From Tethya wilhelma (Eukaryota > Porifera > Demospongiae > Tethyida > Tethyidae): a DNA stretch of 64,000 bases. The notes under the pieces were generated by a model. That model was not told the DNA's origin. It saw only the letters and a program-made list of their open reading frames with translations, and ran no database searches. Positions 14,901 through 24,425 of the stretch are shown in pieces (positions within the stretch are counted from its first letter, which is position 1; each line of letters opens with the position of its first letter). The translations under genes and the position numbers were made by a program. The DNA lies in the NCBI GenBank assembly GCA_964030475.1, contig CAXIPT010000003.1, positions 7,702,453 to 7,766,452 on the forward strand, read 5' to 3'.

Positions 14901-17900
14901 TGCCAAAACTGTGGTGAAGCAGCTTTATTTGTCCAAGCATTTGTGTTTCTTGGTCAATTTTCAACATTTTGTATCCGTACCACGTAGTCTTGACACACTC
15001 TTTCTTGCCATTTTTAGCTCTGTAGCTCTTTTGAACTACTAAGAATGCACAGTAGCATTACACTAGCTACAGCTTTACGATTTTTTTATGTTTAGCTGTG
15101 AGATTTGGGAGCCTGGAGTTCACCGATCTCTTTTGTACAAAACTATTTTCCATGCATGGGCATAGTAGCTGGAACTATTTTATGTGCCCAGGCTCAATTA
15201 AGCCGGTTCTACCACGGTTCTATCCTGAGTGTCACATGCATGACGTTGCATACCAGGCCCTCGATCTCCCTCCATTTTTTTTTTTTGAGGAGGGAGGGGC
15301 CTGAGGACGAGGCTAACTTGTATTGCCTGTGTACATAAATGTGTACTTGTATATCTTACCACCATCACACCATTCAAAAGCCCTATTTATTTTTATTGTA
15401 AATTACTATTTCTTTGGTTTATTGCTGAAAAACTATCTAATTATAGTTCTCTAATGATGTTACTCAGAAACATTAAATGCTGTTTTTTTGTTGTTTTTTT
15501 TTGTTTTTTTTTACTTTGTGTATGTAGTGAAGACATGACTGAAACAGGCCATGTTCTTGGTGATCCTGCAAATCGTTCTCTCACAAATCATGAAAGAAGC
15601 CTTTCTAAAGTTGTTGTGTGCATTCTTCAAGCACTGATGCATTCCGCTTTGCTTTGGGCTTGCTGTAATAATGAAGAAGCATCAGTGGACATTGCTCATT
15701 TTGTGAAGCCAAATGTTAACCCTAATCATCTAGCTGAATTTTTTTGGAGACACTTTGAAAAAGATATTGAACTTCTTGGACAAGCTACTGGAAAGAGCTT
15801 GGATGAAACTGTCATCATTCTTCATTTAGTTTTGAGCAAAGTGTTCACCAGCAATTCAACTGGTATGTGTTGTGTGTTAGTACAACTACATAATATCATG
15901 ATTCTTCCATGTAAATAATTACTGTTACAGACCACTTAGTAGACAAGTCAGTGTGTACTCTTAAAAGTAAGCAGCACCGTGCCGACTGGGAAGACGCCTT
16001 CAATAGGATGTATATCCAGCCTGTATTGAATCGTTTAGAACAAAATGTCTTGAGGGAATTGGAGTCTATTTTTGATGATGATCAGGAAGGTATGATTGTT
16101 CAAAAATTGTCATTCACTTGTAATAGATAACAATTGTGTCGTTATTGCAGGGCAAATGCAGCTTCATTTAGTACATGAACAAGTGGAGGTCACTGAAGGA
16201 AACTTGGAACCTCATCTGTGGATCTACCGTTGTAGAATAACCCTAGAACATCTTGAAAGGACAATGCAAACTAAGCAGAAAAAAGAAATGTATCCCATTC
16301 TGTATGAATTCTTGAAAATTGTAAGTGTGTGGCCTTGAAATTGATCTTATTGTCAGCTACATAGTAAATTTTCCATAGGAACCAAAATTACGTGCAACCC
16401 AATATCTGGTGGATATTGTACAATTGCAGCAGATTCTCTACGTAAAGTTCCACAGTCATTATGACAAACAAATTTCTAGGACTCAAACTATTGGGGAATT
16501 CTTACAAGGTATAATTATGCATAATTTGTTATGCAAACTATTATAGGTCAATTTGCTACTCTTGAGATTTCAGCCTGGATACCCTACATTATGCATGTAT
16601 GGCAACGACTTACAAAAAACTAGCAACTACTTCAATTTGCTACTCCAGCATTTTTTCTGTAATCAATGACAGCAGTTGATAAAATACATTAAGCCATGCT
16701 GCCAAGATGTGACAATGGCTTACTCTCTAGCTCCACTTGTTTACTTTGTACATAAAACAGTAGCTACCAGTGGCGTAGGAAGATCTTTTTAAGTAGAGGG
16801 GCTGAACTAGCCCTACCTTATCCTGCTCCACCCCTTACATGCCCCTTTCCGGTGCTATAGCACATGCACACAAAACTTACTGATCGCAAACACTAGTACC
16901 GCTTTATAAATGTTAGAAAAGCTCCTTTTTAGCACAATAATAGCCAGTTAAACATTGACTTGTCAAAAATCAATCTGGACTCTTGCAAGTTAGCTGTTTA
17001 TTTGTATTTTGGCACTTGAGGTAAGACGATCTTTAACAAATATGTGTTACATTGATGAGGGGGGCCCCCACTTCCTACGTCCCTGGCTACACCTACCACT
17101 GTTCTACTGAGCACACTCAGAAAGTTATGTGGCCTGGCAATTCATACAGGAAAAAAGAAGGAATAAACATGCATAACCCTCAGCGTATGTGTGTTCTGAT
17201 CTATTTATCAGTGGTAGACTGTATGCTAGTAGTAATTTTTGACCTGACATATCCTTGTTCCCATGCTCTCCCCTTTGACCTTTCTGTGGAGGAAGGGGAT
17301 CAAGAGCCTGATCAAAAATATCATGACTCAATGTGTGTGTTTGTAACGGCAGCTACAGTCTTCAAAAGCAGCATACCAAGGTAAATAATCGAGATGATCT
17401 TACATGTAGCATTCTACAAAAACCTGTAGTCCATGAGATCTGAGGCTTTTCAGTATCTCTGAGCACTAAGCTTTGAGGTCACACTTGATGATCACACCTG
17501 TTTTGTTAGTGTGTGTTGTTTAAGATTGACTGACTTGCATAATCGAACATCTCAAATTTACAGAAGGACAGCTGACATACTTCCTAGGTAAATTTATATA
17601 CAAGCATAACACTCAGAATCTTGTTAAACAATGCTTTTTGGGATAGAAGACCAATGATAGCTCAGTATCTCCTGCTTCCATGCAGAGACTTTTTGGTGGG
17701 GGTGGTGGGTGTTTAAACAATGCTTTTTGGGATAGAAGACCAATGATAGCTCAGTATCTCCTGCTTCCATGCAGAGACTTTTTGGTGTCCAGTGTATATC
17801 TTTGCTGTTATAGATATTCAGATTATCCTTAGTCCTTGTGTCATGTCTGAGCATGCATGCAGTTTGTATTGCTACATCCATGCCATGATGGTACCATCAT

Positions 17901-20900
17901 GGTGGAGTACCTTTGGTGTGTGTTTTTTTAATGGTTTTTGTAACTCAAATCAATCTATAAATGCCAGTAGCATTGGTTTAGACTTGCTGCAGCTTACAGG
18001 GGTCAAAGGGCATGAAAAATTTTTGGAAATAAATCTTGAGATCTAAGTTTTTTGAACTCTGCTACCACTGAGCTACTAGAGCTCACAGGTATTGGAGCAG
18101 AGAACATACTGTATGCTAAGCCATGCTCATTGACATGTTCATACGTAGCAATCCACTGAGTGTAGCAATCGTCTCTGCTATTACTACATTAATTCACAGG
18201 TTGAGCCCGAATAAACTTACAAAATGCCAAGTATAGCTAGCTGTAGACACATTGAAACAGCCAAGCATCCAGTTAGCAAAATTAAGCCACAACCACTAGG
18301 ACGATCATGTGCACATATCAATTGGTTGGTGTAGTGTACAAATGCATGGTGATAAACAAAATCTAAGTTCACATTCAAGAAAGTTTAGTTTACTGTGAGC
18401 AGTCTTTAGTTTTTCACTTAATAGATACACACATATATATATTATACTGACTACATTAACCCACACTGTGCATGCAGAGACACTGACGTTTTATTTATAC
18501 CACATTCTAATGGTTTGGACACAAGCTGTTCACTTGTATTTTGTTTTTATTACAGGCTCTCAATGTGAAGCTGAATTGGAAAGCTTAAAAAGCCTACAAA
18601 CAGCCTGGTCAATAGTACTGCCTGAGCTCAAAACACAAAGTAAGTTTTTTATCTGCTGATACGTACCATAACTGTAGCTATAAATTTGTAGCACCCCCTT
18701 TTGTGAGTTTCATAATTAATGGCATCTCACAACTTTTTCAGGTCGACTCAGTGACAGATACCTTTTGTCTCACATATCTGAGGACACCTTGTTGGAGTAT
18801 TTTGTGCCATCATCCACTGAAACTGTGACGTGTATTTCTGCACTTGTTGACTTCCTTATCCAGACTCATAATGACTTCATTCAAAGATGTCGTAATGTTG
18901 TTGACAATATCCATATGAGGTTTGTAGATATTAAGTTGGCATTTCACTTCACTTCTCCATATCCTAAGGTATATGTATGCTCATGTAATGTTTGGTCACA
19001 CATCACTTAGATATAATAAATTATATGATACTTACTAAATTCACATTCACTTGAGCCCAGGAAGTAGTGTGGTTTTGCTTAAGTACTGCTTTTCCGCATT
19101 TGTGGTTAATGGAATGTCTGTACTTTATGTATGGGGCATACGCATAACTTTTGAATGGTAAGGGGTATATAGCACTTTTTAAAAAGCACCAAACGAATCT
19201 ACATGAAATTTCCAATCGAATGGTATCTAAAAAGCGCAATTCATAGATATACGGCCAAGTTATGAAGAAATTTTGAAGACTCAAGTGAACGCGAATAGAC
19301 TTTAATTTATTCACTTATTATTAGTAATTTCTTTCTTATTTATCTACCCCCCTAGCTATGTGAGTGTTGCAAAAAGATAGCATTGTTCCTATGCAGGCCT
19401 TCCCCCAATTGGCATATGTTTTCAAAGAAAATATTCATCAGGAGGAACCTGGGAATGAGGCTCTAGCAAAGGGATATACACTAATGATTTGATCATTACT
19501 ACATCTAGCTGTCAGTGTGAGCAGTATTCTGATTTTCTCTCTTTTTCTGTTTCTTTCTCCTCACAGTGCTTCTTGTGAGCCCAACCAGTGGAGAAATAGT
19601 GTACCTATATCGTGTCTCCAAAAATGTCACTTGGTAGACTATGAGAAACAAGTACTTCCCATTCTATATTCACATTGTCAATACTCACTGATGTTTGGAA
19701 AGGGTCAAAACATAGAATATGACCATGAAGCGTTGGAAAAACATATCCTGGATAGATTTATCTATGGGAAACCTCTAATATCATTTGATATTCCACAAGT
19801 TGTCTACTCTAAAAATGCTCATACTCTTTCCAACTTCATCAGCATTCGGAACAAAGTTCATCCTCAGGTATGATGGCATGGTCAATGTATACACATGAAG
19901 TATTGTGGAGTGTAAAAATGGGGGTGCTGCAACAATCCACCAGTAATAAAAGCACACACACTGAGGATTATACACCATATGACTTACTCATTTTCATACC
20001 GTATAGCGGGAAATTTTTGTTGGTGCAAAATTTTGTATAAATGCGGCAGAAAATTTTTTCGTAGTTTTAAATTTCGTATACACGGCGCATGCTCAAAGTA
20101 AATGCGGAAGTTAAATTTTTGCAGTTTTAATTTTTGTATAATTATTCGAACGGCATATGAAAAATACAAAAATTTCCAAAATTTCCTGCTATACGGTAAT
20201 TATTGCATCTTTAATTATCTTTTAGTCAGTGGTAGATAATATGCTAGTAGTGATTTGAGAGCTGGATACTTACTTTCATCACACTAAACTATTATTGTGA
20301 GTCATAATTAGGCCTCAGCCATGCTCAATTTTGATATGTTCATATGGCTCCACTCAGTGAAGCATATTATGTCTCTGTAATGACTATATTCATATAGCCA
20401 CAAGTACTAGGCACATTTATAACTTGCACAAAATTGTGTAACTAGCAGTAGATACGTTAAAATAGCCTTGAAGTTTTCAGTCAGCAAACTCAAATGAACG
20501 TATAGATGATCATGTGTGTGACAGGCGTGGCTTATATAAATGGCCAATTGAAAAGCATGGAAAACAATGATTTCTCTCCAATTGTACAATCTGGATACAT
20601 ATATGTCACTATTTTGACATGTATACTGCCAGCATTTCTCAGTTTTTCACTGAACAGACACACACACACAAACTGACCACAATAACTATCGCTGTGCATG
20701 TGCAGATGCTGAGGGTTAATTATAGTTTTAATTCATTCTTGAAATTTATTGTGATGTGGGACACATAATAATTATTATTATCGATCTACCTGCATATGCA
20801 TAATTTTACTTCTCTCCCAAACTTGTTTAGAAACAAATACCTTTTCGACTGCAACAAGCAATTCTAACTGAGCTTCAGTCACCTAATAAATTACGTGAAA

Positions 20901-22212
20901 CATTGGATGTAGTTGACATTGTTCTTGGTTTTCTTTCATCTGGAGGAGGAAAGGCAGAGACAGCACTCAAGGAATACATTGACGGTGTTCTTGGGATGGA
21001 AAGTCGACCATTTAGCAAACAGGTATTCTATTATTGATGGAATGTTATAACAAGTGAACAAACTGTAATCTTTCAGGCAAAAGAGGCGTGTACTTTGAGT
21101 CACATTATATCCTTGTGGGAAATACTATCAACACAACTTGCTAAGCTACTTTTCCTCAGTGGAAAGGTTAGTGTATATAATTATCTTACTATAATATTAT
21201 TGTAAATCTGGAAATTATTTTCACCTTGAATAATTTTTGTACAACTGTGCAACATCATGCAGCCCCACACACTATTTTAAAATTTTGTGCATTTGATTTT
21301 CATATATAATTTTTGGATTTTATGGTGTATTAAATTATATGGGTATGGTTTATTTCAATTCTGCCAGTACATGTGGGTCGTCCTTTCTGTTCCTGCATAG
21401 GTAGCAGTTATAATGGTATATCTCTGTATTGAATTAAAGAGTACGATCGCATAATTTTATATAATAATTTATACATATGCAGGAACCATTTGAATTATTA
21501 GGAGAAGAATTTCATAAGGATTTATCACAAGAGGAGATGTCTGCCCTTGACTCTTGCTTGAGGTTTTTTGATCTCAACAGGCTCCTGTGCACTCTTTATG
21601 CATATATAGAAACCTTTGTGACACACGAAATCAATCAGCCACAGCAGCTTGATTGGGAGTAAGTGGTAACACCAAGAGCTTTTATAGTTCCCCCCCTTCC
21701 CTTTTGTGCTTATGCACTGTGGTGCTTTTATTAAAGCTAACTAACTAAAATGACTCTATGACCATTTGTGGTAACCATCTGCTCCATAGTTATAGTGTGT
21801 GGCTTCAACTTTTAGTGGTACAATTTAAGATTTTAATGAATTTGGTGATAGGACCATTATCATGAAATTTGTAAAAGTTAAAGTTCAGGAAAATTCTGTC
21901 GTAGCTGTTTAGGACAAATTTTGTGAATTTTGATCACTGAAATTTTATTGTGACGAAAATTTGGAGCTGTATGGTAATTACCATGCATGCATGAGGGGGG
22001 TATGCATAAATTATGATAATAATAATTGTTAATGAATTTTTTTTACACTTTTCTATTGCTGTAGTGTTGTGAGCACTCTTGAAGCATATCTGGATAAAAG
22101 TGAACTACAAGAAATCCCTCAGTTTAGTGATGTATTTCCTGATTCAATTACTATTTCCCAAATTGTTGCAACTTGGAAACATATAGCTACTTTTTCCATA
22201 ACAAAAGTGTAA
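156..22212 (+). CDS. RNF213: RNF213-like giant AAA+ E3 ubiquitin ligase, 3' part (5' end outside window)
   Basis: RNF213 (mysterin) is a very large cytosolic AAA+ ATPase and ubiquitin ligase acting on lipid droplets and intracellular pathogens. About 38 exons are readable by continuous in-phase splicing; the early ones are 156-472, 638-958, 1023-1140, 1677-1915, 2316-2398, 2465-2598, 2651-2746, 3367-3504, 3573-3745, 3937-4378, 4448-4716 and 4780-4969, and the last ends at a TAA at 22210-22212. Order and sequence follow vertebrate RNF213: the region before the first ATPase, AAA module 1 (GETGCGKT, FFDEANTT), AAA module 2 (GKPGSSKS, VVVLDEVGLAED), the helical E3 shell, the RZ finger and the C-terminal helical region. 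No RING finger is seen between 10141 and 11957, although the flanking exons join in phase. The first exon has an acceptor, so the start lies upstream. The family call is near certain; single exon edges may be off by a few bases. Confidence 0.95.
1023..2598 (+). CDS. RNF213: RNF213 AAA+ module 1 (exons with Walker A and B)
   Basis: Part of the RNF213-like gene. Exon 1023-1140 carries the P-loop GETGCGKTKLIRYM. Exon 1677-1915 carries the Walker B segment VIVFFDEANTTNA followed by AACNPYKQ, the sensor-like asparagine region. Exons 2316-2398 and 2465-2598 continue with HSEEMIQKLENAGLGF and RLPLRQLVYRVFDLPPSM, both hallmarks of this ATPase in RNF213. Lysine and threonine of the P-loop and the DE pair of Walker B are intact, so ATP binding and hydrolysis look possible. 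Confidence 0.93.
1309..1497. mobile_element. Short inverted-repeat element (MITE-like), intronic
   Basis: The ends read TACCGTAGTTTGA and, on the opposite strand, TACCGTAATTTGA, enclosing about 190 bp rich in TTTCGCG and AAAATTTC words. It lies in an RNF213 intron and has no coding capacity. The ends resemble those of the TACCGTATAGCGGG family seen elsewhere in the window. Confidence 0.6.
2787..2997. mobile_element. MITE, TACCGTATAGCGGGAAA family, copy 1
   Basis: Terminal inverted repeats TACCGTACAGCGGGAAATTT and the complement of AAATTTCCCGCTATACGGTA enclose about 210 bp of AAAATTTCG-rich sequence without coding capacity. TA or TTA flanks would suit a TA-target transposon. It is intronic in the RNF213-like gene. 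Related copies occur near 19997, 25839 and 50461. Confidence 0.75.
3937..4716 (+). CDS. RNF213: RNF213 AAA+ module 2
   Basis: Two exons (3937-4378 and 4448-4716) encode the second ATPase of the RNF213-like protein. Visible motifs are GENIARNAALRENVFMM, Walker A GKPGSSKSLAK, Walker B VVVLDEVGLAED and the strongly conserved ISNWALDPAKMNRG. The lysine and the DE of Walker B are retained. Similarity to vertebrate RNF213 is highest here and in the following LCRNINxxKICMETG and PIPLINRLEKH stretches (exons 5407-5600 and 5670-5834). Confidence 0.95.
8896..8953. repeat. (CT)n(CA)n microsatellite
   Basis: A run of CT dinucleotides passes directly into a run of CA dinucleotides inside an RNF213 intron. 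Confidence 0.95.
9440..9566. repeat. Three tandem copies of a 47-bp unit
   Basis: The unit begins CACCACTTTCAGCCTATGTC and recurs at 9440, 9487 and 9534 with exact 47-bp spacing; the third copy is truncated. It lies in the intron after RNF213 exon 9213-9309. Confidence 0.9.
10142..11956 (+). other. RNF213 intron where the RING finger exon would be expected
   Basis: In vertebrate RNF213 a C3HC4 RING lies between the segment equivalent to exon 10053-10141 and that equivalent to exon 11957-12241 (CDDFFMEVVSTLCF). Here the two exons join directly in phase: the first ends with two bases of a codon and the second supplies one. I found no spaced CxxC...CxH...CxxC pattern in any + frame of this interval. 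Most of it is occupied by the inverted-repeat element at 10202-11155. Confidence 0.6.
10202..11155. mobile_element. Non-autonomous transposon-like element with GCGCAATTTGC subterminal repeats
   Basis: Left end TATGTTCCGTGCGTTTT and right end (opposite strand) TATGTTCCACGCATTTT are inverted repeats about 950 bp apart. Inside both ends are clusters of the palindromic word GCAATTTGCAAATTGC and variants. No transposase-like coding sequence is seen. A target-site duplication could not be assigned. Confidence 0.6.
12473..12536. repeat. Short fold-back repeat, CCCAGGCTCTCTCC family
   Basis: CCCAGGCTCTCTCCTTT and AAGAGAGAGCCTGGG form two arms of a hairpin of about 64 bp. Related sequences recur near 15180-15310, 30710, 31396, 31590-31655, 53529-53618, 54432-54478 and at both ends of the element at 59139. 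Confidence 0.65.
14380..14578 (+). CDS. RNF213: RNF213 RZ-type zinc finger
   Basis: Exons 14380-14414 and 14481-14578 encode VCPKGHKYFIGECGRAW followed by EQTTCNECGEKIGG. This matches the RZ finger pattern (C, H, C, then CxxC) shared by RNF213 and ZNFX1. All metal ligands and the GECGR core are intact. In mammalian RNF213 this finger is reported to be needed for lipopolysaccharide ubiquitylation, while ligase activity does not depend on the RING. Here it is the only zinc-binding module seen in the E3 part. Confidence 0.93.
17626..17789. repeat. Tandem duplication, about 90-bp period
   Basis: A segment beginning AACAATGCTTTTTGGGATAG occurs twice, 90 bp apart, with about 73 bp of near-identical sequence. 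It lies in the 2-kb RNF213 intron 16509-18555. Confidence 0.9.
18046..18100 (-). mobile_element. tRNA-derived SINE-like copy (5' part)
   Basis: On the - strand the segment reads GTGAGCTCTAGTAGCTCAGT followed by GGTAGCAGAGTTC, like an A-box of a tRNA-type RNA polymerase III promoter. It matches the copies at 53355 and 55432. Confidence 0.5.
18110..18480. repeat. Diverged dispersed repeat, copy 1
   Basis: This stretch shares a colinear series of words with 20310-20720: AAGCCATGCTCA, GACATGTTCATA, a run around GTAGACACATTGAAACAGCC, ATCATGTG, and a final CTGTGCATGCAGA. Identity is patchy, so it is an old repeat. No coding sequence is seen. Confidence 0.45.
19997..20198. mobile_element. MITE, TACCGTATAGCGGGAAA family, copy 2
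   Basis: The left end is TACCGTATAGCGGGAAATTT and the right end is the inverted form with one mismatch (TTTCCTGCTATACGGTA). The interior contains the same CGTAGTTTTAAATTTCGTAT words as copy 1. It lies in an RNF213 intron. Confidence 0.75.
20310..20720. repeat. Diverged dispersed repeat, copy 2
   Basis: This is the partner of the repeat at 18110-18480, in the same orientation, within RNF213 intron 19868-20830. It is non-coding. Confidence 0.45.
21237..21305. repeat. Short dispersed repeat shared with positions 1-60
   Basis: The words GTGCAACATCATGCAGCCCC, ACACACTATTT and TTTGTGCATTTGA match, with mismatches, the opening of the window (GTGCACAACGTTATGCAGTC ... TTTGCGCATTTAA). Both lie in RNF213 introns. 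Confidence 0.5.
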
Positions 22213-22241
22213 ATACTCATTAAATGTTTTCTACATTAAAA

Positions 22242-22270
<29 letters not shown>
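22242..22270. repeat. (ATT)n microsatellite
   Basis: About nine ATT/TTA trinucleotides lie between the RNF213 stop codon and the death-domain exons. Confidence 0.95.
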
Positions 22271-22273
<3 letters not shown>

Positions 22274-22377
22274 ATGGTTCAGAGCTATATAGTTTAATCA
22301 ATATAAGGTGTACAGTACAATAAAATAGAGACTACGTTATGTCTAGCCAGAAATGATAATATTTTGCATCAAACCAG

Positions 22378-24253
22378 TGGGAGTGGCTATTGCACGGGGG
22401 AGTCCCTCCTAATGTGACCTGGAAAGCTTGGAATAATATGGCTACCAGATCTGGTAAGCTATACTATAAACGATCGATATAAACTATATGCATGACTGTT
22501 GTTTCAATTTTTTTTCTTTTTTTCCATATGGTGGATGTATAATTTTTTTTATTAAATCGCTACGACGATAATTTCAGGAGACTACTTCTATGATCCGCCA
22601 GAAGTGGCTGAACTGGTGCCCACCCTAAAGGGGGGCACAGACTGGTATACAATCGGTCTCAAGTTAAGTGTACCAACATATGAACTGGACCATATCAAGA
22701 ACAGTGGTAGAAGTTACACTGAGCAGAAAGAGGCAATGTTTAGATCATGGTTGTCAACTATGAGAGAAGAAGAGAAGACGCCAACATGGAAGATGTATCA
22801 AGATGTTCTGGAGGAAATTGGATTGACAAGACCACTCAAAATTGTGAAAGATAGATACAGTAAGATTGGTATCTCCATGTATATAATTTGGTGCTTTACC
22901 AGTATAGTGGTGATTAGTCTCGTGGGCCAGACGTCCGAGAGGAGGGGGGGGGAAGGACGTCTGGTAAAAGTGGTCCAGTTTTCGTTTGCAATCGGAATTT
23001 CATTAGCATGACATAAGGTCATGCTGTCACGTGAAAAAAAGTCTTTGCCAGAGGACTTTAGTTTAGCTGCAGCTTTCTTCTTAGTGTACTCCAGTGTGAA
23101 GTAATCATGAGTTTGAGCCATCTTCTACACACAAAAAGTGAAAGTTCAGTCTTACAAAGCTTGCAGACGTGGACTGTTCTTGGACGATGATTAGACAGCG
23201 CTACGGTCTCACATGACAAGAACAATCTGGTTGGTTGGTTTCAAATTTGGTGGGAAATTTTACCCCATTAAGTTCGAAATTACAAAATACTGAAATCTGA
23301 TAGGTCACAACATTCCGCGATTGCAAATGAAAACTGGGCCACTTTTAATACCAGACGTCCTTTTTCTCCTCTCTTAAGCTTGGACGTCTGGCCCGCAAGA
23401 CTAAGTGGTGATCATGTCTGTGCTGACTCAGACTCTACATAATTATTACAGCTGGGTAGAGAAGGTGCTTTTTAATTAAAGAAATAGCTGGAGGGCCGGG
23501 AGACTATTATTAGTAATTGTCAGTCTCAGCCTGTCTGGCTCATAACTAGCTTGAGACTAGACTGCCCTCCTCTCTCCCCTAGCTAGGTAGTTTGAATGGC
23601 AAGTGTATGGAAGAGGAGTGCATGAGAACAATAAAATTAGCAATTTGGTCAATGGTGCACACGGCCCTCATGGGCTCCTGATGCTATGTACAATTTTATA
23701 CATGAGCATAAATTTATCAATCTACATACACAAACATAATATGCAGGACCTGGTGAATCAAAACCATCAGAAGAGGCCAATAAACGCCCACCATTACCAA
23801 AACTAGGTATGACATGCTTAGTTTCACCTACGGTACCTCCAATTTACATTCATGATTACGTGATACTGAGTGTAACTCTTATGACATTGTGAGACTACAC
23901 ACAAATGCATGCACAACATGACCATAATTATACGCACCATTACAGGAAGCAGACCAACAAGAAAACATTTAGAATGTCTGTTGGGTACAAATGAGGTCAC
24001 GTATCGCACTATCCAGTCGGTGGCTCACAAATGGGATTCAATAGCCTACCAGCTGGAGTTGCCACAGAGCTATGTAAAGACATTGAACAAAGATCTAAGA
24101 GACTCAGAAGAGAAGTGTATCCGAGTGTTTGAGAAGTGGATGGATGGTGGATACCGTACTCCTGTAACATGGGCTACTCTTCTGGATGTATTCAATGACT
24201 TAGAGCTGAGTGAACATGCTAGTGACCTAGAGGACTTTGCATTGAGCAAGTAA
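22378..24253 (+). CDS. Tandem death-domain exons: C-terminal extension of the RNF213-like gene, or a separate small gene
   Basis: Four exons (22378-22453, 22578-22859, 23747-23806, 23946-24253) join in phase to a TAA. Exon 2 encodes a death-domain-like helical bundle (DWYTIGLKLSVPTYELDHI ... AMFRSWLSTM ... TWKMYQDVLEEIGL). Exon 4 encodes a second one (KWDSIAYQLELPQSYVKTLN ... CIRVFEKWMDGGYRTPVTW ... LLDVFNDLELSEHA). A short linker rich in K, P and E joins them. Death domains mediate homotypic contacts in cell-death and immune signalling. If the last RNF213 exon ends at 22206 (weak donor AAA|GTGTAA), phase-0 splicing to 22378 makes one fusion protein. Otherwise translation could start at the ATG at 22436 (MATRSGDYFY) and give a small two-death-domain adaptor. 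The domain call is strong; the gene model is open. Confidence 0.75.
22915..23403. mobile_element. Non-autonomous DNA transposon with 9-bp target duplication
   Basis: Terminal inverted repeats TAGTCTCGTGGGCCAGACGT and the complement of ACGTCTGGCCCGCAAGACTA bound about 490 bp. The same nine bases AGTGGTGAT flank both sides (22906-22914 and 23404-23412), a clear target-site duplication. No transposase is encoded. A size of 8-9 bp suits hAT-, Merlin- or Mutator-type transposition. A diverged relative of its interior lies near 60380-60570. Confidence 0.85.
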
Positions 24254-24425
24254 ACTCACATTCTGTCAATTTCTGTGTAGCATAGAAGGCTGTGTGCAAT
24301 AGCTCGAAGTGTTATTTTATCATATAAAAAAAGAAACAGCAAACACAACACAACAGTATATAAAACACAACTCAGAGAGGTTATTGAAATTGTATGTGAA
24401 GTATGTGAGAGACTGGGACACAGGG

